From the NCBI RefSeq assembly GCF_964340395.1, contig NC_135550.1, positions 15,886,984 to 15,950,983 on the forward strand: a stretch of DNA of 64,000 nucleotides. The letters run 5' to 3'. The notes beneath the pieces are model-generated. The model worked only from the letters and a program-made list of their open reading frames with translations, did no database searches and had not been told where the DNA came from. The DNA comes from Glandiceps talaboti. Taxonomy: Eukaryota; Hemichordata; Enteropneusta; Spengelidae. Each line of letters starts with the position of its first letter. Positions within the stretch are counted from its first letter, which is position 1. Made by a program: the position numbers and the translations under genes. Shown here piece by piece: positions 53,592-64,000 of the stretch.

Positions 53592-53891
53592 TCACCTGCC
53601 CTTTCCATTACTAACAACAGTCACTTGCTTGTCTTCATAATTGTTATCTGTCGATACAACATCATTCTCGTGTTTGTTCTGTTTTTCTTGTACATCATTA
53701 ACATCTTTAACAACTTCATCGTCATCTTCATTGTCATTACTATCACTGCCCTGTTCAATTGCTTCATCCACGCCACTTTGAAGTGTGTGTACAATAAATT
53801 TGAAGACTTTTTTGTAGATATCTTCCATATTCTTTGTATATCTGTCTTCTAGGGTTTCTTTCACAGCCGCAAGAAAGGGTTGTTCAATTTT
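53592..53891 (-). CDS. Globin 2, terminal exon (helices G-H and acidic tail), partial gene
   Basis: Encodes the last 99 residues of a second globin. It starts after a TTTTAAAACAG acceptor in phase 0 with Lys-Ile-Glu-Gln-Pro-Phe-Leu-Ala-Ala-Val. That aligns position for position with Leu-Phe-Gly-Pro-Gln-Phe-Ile-Arg-Ala-Val at the start of globin 1 exon 3, so the G7.0 intron is conserved. Helix H follows (Met-Glu-Asp-Ile-Tyr-Lys-Lys-Val-Phe-Lys-Phe-Ile). Beyond residue ~46 comes a ~53-residue Asp/Glu/Asn-rich tail not found in ordinary globins. The stop is TGA at 53594-53592. The haem-binding exon 2 and the N-terminal exon are not visible and should lie beyond 64 kb. Shadow frames on the plus strand are ignored. 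Confidence 0.85.
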   Translation of the reverse strand, partial: KIEQPFLAAVKETLEDRYTKNMEDIYKKVFKFIVHTLQSGVDEAIEQGSDSNDNEDDDEVVKDVNDVQEKQNKHENDVVSTDNNYEDKQVTVVSNGKGR

Positions 53892-58380
<4,489 letters not shown>

Positions 58381-58705
58381 AGTGCTCGATGTAAATATTA
58401 GTAGCAGAGCAGTGTAAACTTATTTCAAAAGAATAAGGGTGCAATAAGTTGTTACTCAGAGTTTCACGGCTTCGAGAGATCTTCAGACGACTAAAAGGGT
58501 TGTCAAGGTCGATACATATACACTTAATGTTTGTGTGTATATATTGCGTAACAAGATTGTCGGACTAAACTATTCCTTACGGCGGTGTACTTCTATAGTT
58601 GGCGGGCGAGTATTTGCCTTCATGGCGAAAAGTCAAATTTACCGACCTTTAGCCAACATTTACGCTACCTGTGACCCACCTAACTACCATCTCTGTTAAG
58701 GGGTA

Positions 58706-58798
58706 GTACGAGACGAAGTGACATTTTTGACTGCTACAACTCCCAGGGGAGAGATCACAGGGGATAAATGAAGTCAAAGGTGTCACTTCGTCTCATAC
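58706..58798. repeat. Foldback, 27-bp arms (24/27 match)
   Basis: GTACGAGACGAAGTGACATT... (58706-58732) pairs with 58772-58798 around a 39-base loop. Probably the core of a small foldback element whose outer limits I cannot fix. Confidence 0.85.
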
Positions 58799-58985
58799 TC
58801 ACCACATTTACACACCCTCTGCTAAGCATTCACCCCCAGTGGAAAGTCATGGTCAAATATGACTTTTCGTATAGTGAATTTACTTCACGTGAATATTATT
58901 CTGAAGCTGGCCGATTCTATTTACAAATACTTGTCTTCTCATTTGGTGTTTCTTGTCAAGTGAGCTTAACATGAAGTGTCATCGA

Positions 58986-59442
58986 CTATAGTATATTCAG
59001 TAGGTATGAAGATATATAATGGGAACTGTGAGACAAGGCGTTGATAAATCCATAATTTATTATCCAGTAATGAACTGGTGGAATCTGATGAAATGGTAAA
59101 GTACGCAATTGCACCAAGAGGGTTGGTCTTTTATCATGATCAGATGAAGGAAGACGGACGTTATTAACAATGCTGCTATTTTCGTATCCGTGCGTGTCCC
59201 TGCTGATGTCCTCACTGTTGCTTTCCAATCGCCTGTACATTCTTATTGAAAGGTCTTTTTGGTACATTTGCTTTGATCCAAGGAAGTTGACGAATTTCGT
59301 CACACGTGAACGCCCACACGACGTATCATCTGTTGACAACATCTTACGGTGATAACACACTTTCATGCTATGTCGAACAGTGATTTCATTTAAAACTAAG
59401 AATAATGAAGCGGAAATGTCAACAATATAATCACAAATTTAT
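58986..59442 (-). other. Unassigned ~152-codon open frame
   Basis: Open from just after a TAA near 59443 to the stop at 58986; first ATG at 59366. The front is hydrophobic (around Ile-Ser-Ala-Ser-Leu-Phe-Leu-Val-Leu) and the middle is charged and Ser/Asp/Arg-rich, resembling a cytoplasmic tail. A possible acceptor (GTTGTCAACAG, ending 59334) exists. I recognise no family, and it is not globin-like. It may be an exon of a gene within the globin 2 intron or a chance frame. Confidence 0.2.
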
Positions 59443-62117
59443 TTATCTTATAATTTCGATAAATTCTTGTATTACAGTATCCTAATAGTGGTAACATGAG
59501 CACTTTCATTATCAGGTATAGAACTCTGACCCTGTATACAATTACTATACATCACCATCATGCATATGACGAAGCTTTGGAATTCCCTATCGTCGAGGTT
59601 ATTCATTACTACATAAGTCGCCGAGGTTCAGTTCAGACTGATTTTTCATTGACAAGATCGAACCTTACATAATGACAGGCGTATCACTCAGTTCAACCAA
59701 AGATACTCGTTGCAAAATCAGTATTTCATATATGACACTGTCATGTACGATCATTTGTATTGATTTATGACCATCAAACTGTGTCTTGTGACAACAACAC
59801 TGGACGATTTAGTAATTATCTTTGAATCTTGTGTTGACATTAAACATGATATACTGTTTTTGTACCCACATACATTCACAATATGTCACTGACCTGTCGA
59901 CTAGAGTTAATCAGATCTACTGGAGCGCCTTAATGACATTAGAAACGTAATTTATTGTCATGAAATCATTTAACTCTATACGTGGATCAATTCAAGATTT
60001 GTATTCCACCTTGTCACTGATTATAAGTCATGCGTCAGGATGTCAGAGACGGATTGTTGGCTGCGATAGACTGTATTACACAAAGAATTGCATATCATTT
60101 TCCGAAATATTCAAACAACAGCACAACTTATACAAGACCTAAACTTTCGAAAATGTTGCACAACATTGTCACTCGACTAGACGTATATCAGATTAATGTA
60201 AATTTCAAACAGAACACGGGAAATGAGCTGAACGTAGGTAAATAGGTGACGCGTTTGAACGTATTAATCAGAGTTTATTCGAAACATTACTGTAATTTAT
60301 TATAACCATTTAGCGTTTTAACGACTTGCATAATCTAATTCATGAATAATATCAGTTAATTTCCGTTTCTATGTTGTCAACATATCCGTGAGTTTATGGA
60401 CAATTGAAACTGATATTGTGTTGTCCATTGTTAGTGATATTTTGTTTTCTGTGTACTTTGAACATTGAGCATTTGAGACAAAGGAGAAAAAAGGGGTTTC
60501 ATATGTCATTGGAATTGCAAGGGTTTTTATATGTCATTGGCATTGCAATATCCGTTGTCTTACAGTATCCATGTTTAGCATGAACGGCCTCTATCATATC
60601 AATGATGCCTGATAAATGTTAGAGCTTACACAATCCCAAATTGCTAGTTATTGTACGCGTGCATCACTTGTTAATGACCGCATACTTCCGATCGATAGAC
60701 TCGGATAACAGAAATGAAATGAAATGACAGTAGTTGAAATATGTGAACATCAAAGAGGATATAACCTCATTATAATGTCCTTCCGATTCTGCTTAGTAAG
60801 TAATTGCCTTCTTTAAAACTAAAAATTTTCGCTTTTCTACGAGGTCTGCTGAAAATTTCACGCGTTTTGAGATTGCCTCTGGATAAAAACTATTATTACT
60901 CGAAATAATTGGACAATCTCATTCAAGCGATATCACCTTTTACATGACATATTCACTAAAATGACTTGTATGGTAGATTTTTGCACTATTGAACTCATGA
61001 ATAGAAGACAGATTGTGATAGAAAACGCTACAGACGATGAAATAAAACACCCTCACGATATATCAATCTCTCGCGTTTTGGTGAAAGGCTGATAAATTCA
61101 TTGCTGAAAGCAATGTATAGTACTTAATTGACTTATTGACTTGTCGTATCATGAAAATGAAATGGTACGCCTGTATGTTGCCCCTACTTTAGATACTTTC
61201 ATTTTCAGGCTTTTCCCTTTAGCTTAAAGCAAGAAAAACTCTTGGAATCAAATATGTCCATATCAAAGATGTTACTACCCCTGGCATTCATAAAACAGAT
61301 TGGGGAACATAAGTTGCTGGGGGTAACCTTTCCTGATGTGGATGACCATTTTTTGTGGTCAAATTTGAACAACACCAACTGGTGAACTTTCCAGCCCTTT
61401 CCCCTCAATGTACCCTATTTTATAGTAAACTGTTTTCCATCTGTTGTCTTTTAAAATCGTATCCTCTACATTCTAGAATCAATATATGTTTAGGTTATGT
61501 ATATTGTTTATCTCCACCCCGTATATCGACCACTTTTACCTTGGTTTAATCTTGCCAGATTGTCTTTATTATATTACGGTCGCATTTGTTAAGCTTATAG
61601 CCTTTTCAGCCCCGGGAGAAGTCTGTTTTAAGACGAAGATAAAGGCAGGTTTTAGCTGCGTCTCATTTTTTAGACTTTTTGAAAATCGGATTAGTGAACT
61701 ATATCCGATCAGATGAGGTAAATTTCAAATTATCACGTTCATATCGGGATACTCTTTCTTTCTAATTATTTTCTGTAGTTTCAAAAGTCGTTGCACTTGA
61801 AAAGCAATATCGTCGTTAGTCGACTTTCTCCACCTACTATACAGTAACCTGAATGGCTATGTATTATGCTAAATAACTAAAACTTGCTTGTTGAGCATGG
61901 ATACGACTTGTAGATACCTCGAATAGAATTTAGCTTTGGCAAAATATTGTTCCCTGACACTTTAAGAAATAATATCATATTATATCCGGCATTGTCGCGA
62001 TTAGTTAATTCATAAAAAAGCATTGCTTTACTTGTCAATGATCGGTTGGCTGCATTACTTGTACGCTGCTTAAACATTATATATCCAATTGCATAAACAA
62101 TATCGATATAGCATTTT
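59443..62117. other. No recognisable feature
   Basis: AT-rich DNA with a short dispersed duplication (TTTCATATGTCATTGGAATTGCA and TTTATATGTCATTGGCATTGCA near 60500-60545). Frames at 60030-60245 (plus) and 61408-61205 (minus) have no recognisable motif. Confidence 0.4.
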
Positions 62118-62906
62118 GTTTGCTTCAATCTATATAGCAGCTAACTCTTACTGATAGAAACGTGACCGAATTCCCCAAGAGTCATGACAATTGCAAATTA
62201 AGAAGTTTTTCAGAAATACTCCCATACAGATGAAGTAATCAAAAATAGTCAAGGGAGTTTCAAGTTAGCCTTATAGAAAACGGCAATGTCTTAAAGCAAT
62301 CTTCAAGATGTTTCTCAAAGGCATTACCGATGCTTGCAGTTAGTCGGAATTACTATAGCGTGTGCTTTCCTCAACATTTTACCATTATGTCCATGGCTTT
62401 ACAATTACTTTCTAGTGAAGTGTGTTAGTAATACATCTACAAGGAATCCACAAACTAAGGTGTCTTGGAACACATTTGAAAGCTGATAACTGACATATAA
62501 CCTATAATGAATTGGTTAATGGATACGGCACAATTTCAGTAAAATCGGAAATGCTACATATATGGTTGTCGGCTAAGTGAGTTGCTCATCTCTTCCTGAG
62601 CCAAAGAGTCAATATTTAGTGATCACATTTTGTGCTCATTCATTAGGATATGGTATTCAGGAAAAAGCAGCGTCATTGGATTTGAACATTGTAGCATTAT
62701 ACTGGCCCCGTGTACTGGTAACGGTTTAATGCTCTGTGAGTGGTCTACGTCCTGTTTTACAATCAACCTATAATCACCTCTTCTTCACGATTCTAAGATA
62801 GATTACATTTCTCACTGACATTGTATAGGTTTTAAGGCCCTTTTCAAACAAGGCGACATGTTTGATATACTGAAGACTGTTGCTCACCTACTTATCCTGC
62901 TTGATA
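62118..62906. repeat. Segmental duplication, copy 1
   Basis: Begins near TGCTTC..TATAGCAGCTAACTCTTA and ends near CTCACCTACTTATCCTGCTTGATA. Most landmarks recur about 1060 bases to the right (62134 with 63194, for example) with scattered substitutions and small indels. No coding capacity is visible in either copy. Confidence 0.88.
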
Positions 62907-63177
62907 ATTCTGCACAAAATCTTTCATCTAATCTTACAAGTTACAATCAGGGAATGAAATAAAAAAACTGGGGGTAAGCGAGTGGCTCTTTCAAAACTCT
63001 CAATCGCCCGTTTCCATAAATTATTTCATAAATTGTAAATTTCCGAAATAAAATGTCTTAAAAACAGAATTTCATGTCTGTCGCACTTCTTAGTCATCGA
63101 TATATGTTCAACGTCATCCACTGAACGATAACATGTCATACAGGTAAACGAAAAGTCCATGCACTTTTCGTTGTCAT

Positions 63178-64000
63178 GTTTGCTTCCCTCTCTATAGCAG
63201 CTAACTCTTAATGACACGAACGTGACCGAACTCCCCAAGAGTCATCATTATTGCAAAGGTTTTCAAAAAATGTTCCCATAAAGACAAATTAATCAAGGTA
63301 GTCTAGGGAGTTTTAAGTTAGCTTTATACAGAACGAAATACCTTATTTAAATTATTTATTTATACAAATGCCTTAAAGGAATCTTCAAGATGTTTCTCAA
63401 ACGCATTGCCGATGTGTGCAGTTAATCATGCTGTCGGGATTACTATAGTGTGTGCTTTCCTAACATTTTATCATTATGTCCATGTTTTTACTTTATAGTG
63501 AAGTGTGTGTTAACTTGGTAATATATCACCGAGGAATCCACAAACTGATTTATTGTCTAATACGGTTTCTTAGAGCGATTTAAAAAGCTTATAATAGGCA
63601 TAACACATATAATGAATTAGTGAATGGATACGGTGCAATTTCATTAAAATCGGGAATATTATATATATGGTAGTGGTCTATATGATAGTGAGTTGCCCAT
63701 ATGTTACTTAGCCAATGAGTCGACAGTTAGTGATTATTCTTTGTGGCCATTCATTAGATTATGGTATTCAGGAAAAAGCTGCGTCATTAGATTTGAATAT
63801 TGTAACATTATACAGCCCCCTGTGTACTGGTAACGGTTTAATGCTTTGAGAGTGGCCTACTTCCTTTTTAGCAATCAACCTACAATCAGCTTTTCTACAT
63901 GACTCTAAGCCAGATTACATTACTACTTGTGTAGGTTTTAAGGCCCTTTTCAAACAAGGCGTGCTGAAGACTGTTACTCACCTACTTATATTGCTTGATA
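63178..64000. repeat. Segmental duplication, copy 2 (runs off the window edge)
   Basis: Diverged copy of 62118-62906 in direct orientation, with a small AT-rich insertion (about 63340-63365, TTATTTAAATTATTTATTTA). About 270 bases of unshared sequence separate the copies. The array may continue beyond the window. Confidence 0.88.

Noticed and set aside
53571-53852. 93-codon plus-strand hydrophobic frame
   Set aside because: It is the reverse of the acidic globin 2 tail; Asp/Asn/Glu codons read backwards give Ile/Val/Phe.

Overview
The window is nuclear DNA from an animal, most likely a marine invertebrate with a repeat-rich, AT-rich genome. The evidence is GT-AG introns of several to more than twenty kilobases, dense di-, tri- and tetranucleotide arrays, a decayed LINE, foldback/MITE-like elements and microsatellite-bearing transposons. 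Nothing bacterial (operons, Shine-Dalgarno sites, dense ORFs) is present. The exact phylum cannot be read from the sequence. The ~150-bp tandem-core elements resemble those described in bivalves and other invertebrates, but that is only a hint.

The only convincing genes are two globins, both on the minus strand and arranged head to tail. Globin 1 is complete in its coding part: exon 1 (39264-39101), exon 2 (15590-15365) and exon 3 (11626-11414). Together they encode a 200-residue globin with an N-terminal Met-Gly-Cys acylation signature, a CD1 Phe, a distal E7 His and a proximal F8 His. Its two introns (23.5 kb and 3.7 kb) sit at the classic globin positions B12.2 and G7.0. Globin 2 is represented only by its last exon (53891-53592), which starts at the same G7.0 position and ends in a long acidic tail. 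Its first exons should lie to the right of this window. The two form part of a globin cluster, probably of the membrane-associated globin X-like type, although the N-terminus of globin 2 is not visible.

Layout: 1-11.4 kb is non-coding, with microsatellites, a tRNA-like SINE remnant and hairpins. 11.4-39.3 kb is globin 1. Its introns hold a Helentron/pearl-like element (12.0-12.9 kb), a (TA)n array, a LINE remnant (18.8-19.5 kb), a foldback family (18.4 and 24.1 kb), MITEs (23.1, 29.3 and 34.9 kb) and a hairpin at 33.2 kb. 39.3-53.5 kb is intergenic, with (TA)n/(CATA)n arrays, a 165-bp foldback at 49.0-49.2 kb, a 239-bp tandem repeat at 49.4-50.1 kb and a second Helentron/pearl-like element at 53.1-53.5 kb. 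53.6-53.9 kb is the globin 2 terminal exon. 53.9-64 kb should be mostly globin 2 intron if that gene has a long intron like globin 1. It holds 108-bp (CT)n and 106-bp (GA)n tracts in opposite orientation and a ~0.8-kb sequence duplicated with a 1060-bp offset at the right edge.

Most short open frames are random or come from simple repeats (poly-Tyr-Val-Cys-Met, poly-Ile-Tyr, poly-Leu-Ser) and were not called as genes. I found no evidence of a multi-gene novel system. The most interesting biology is the lipid-anchored globin pair and the transposon family that carries its own microsatellite.
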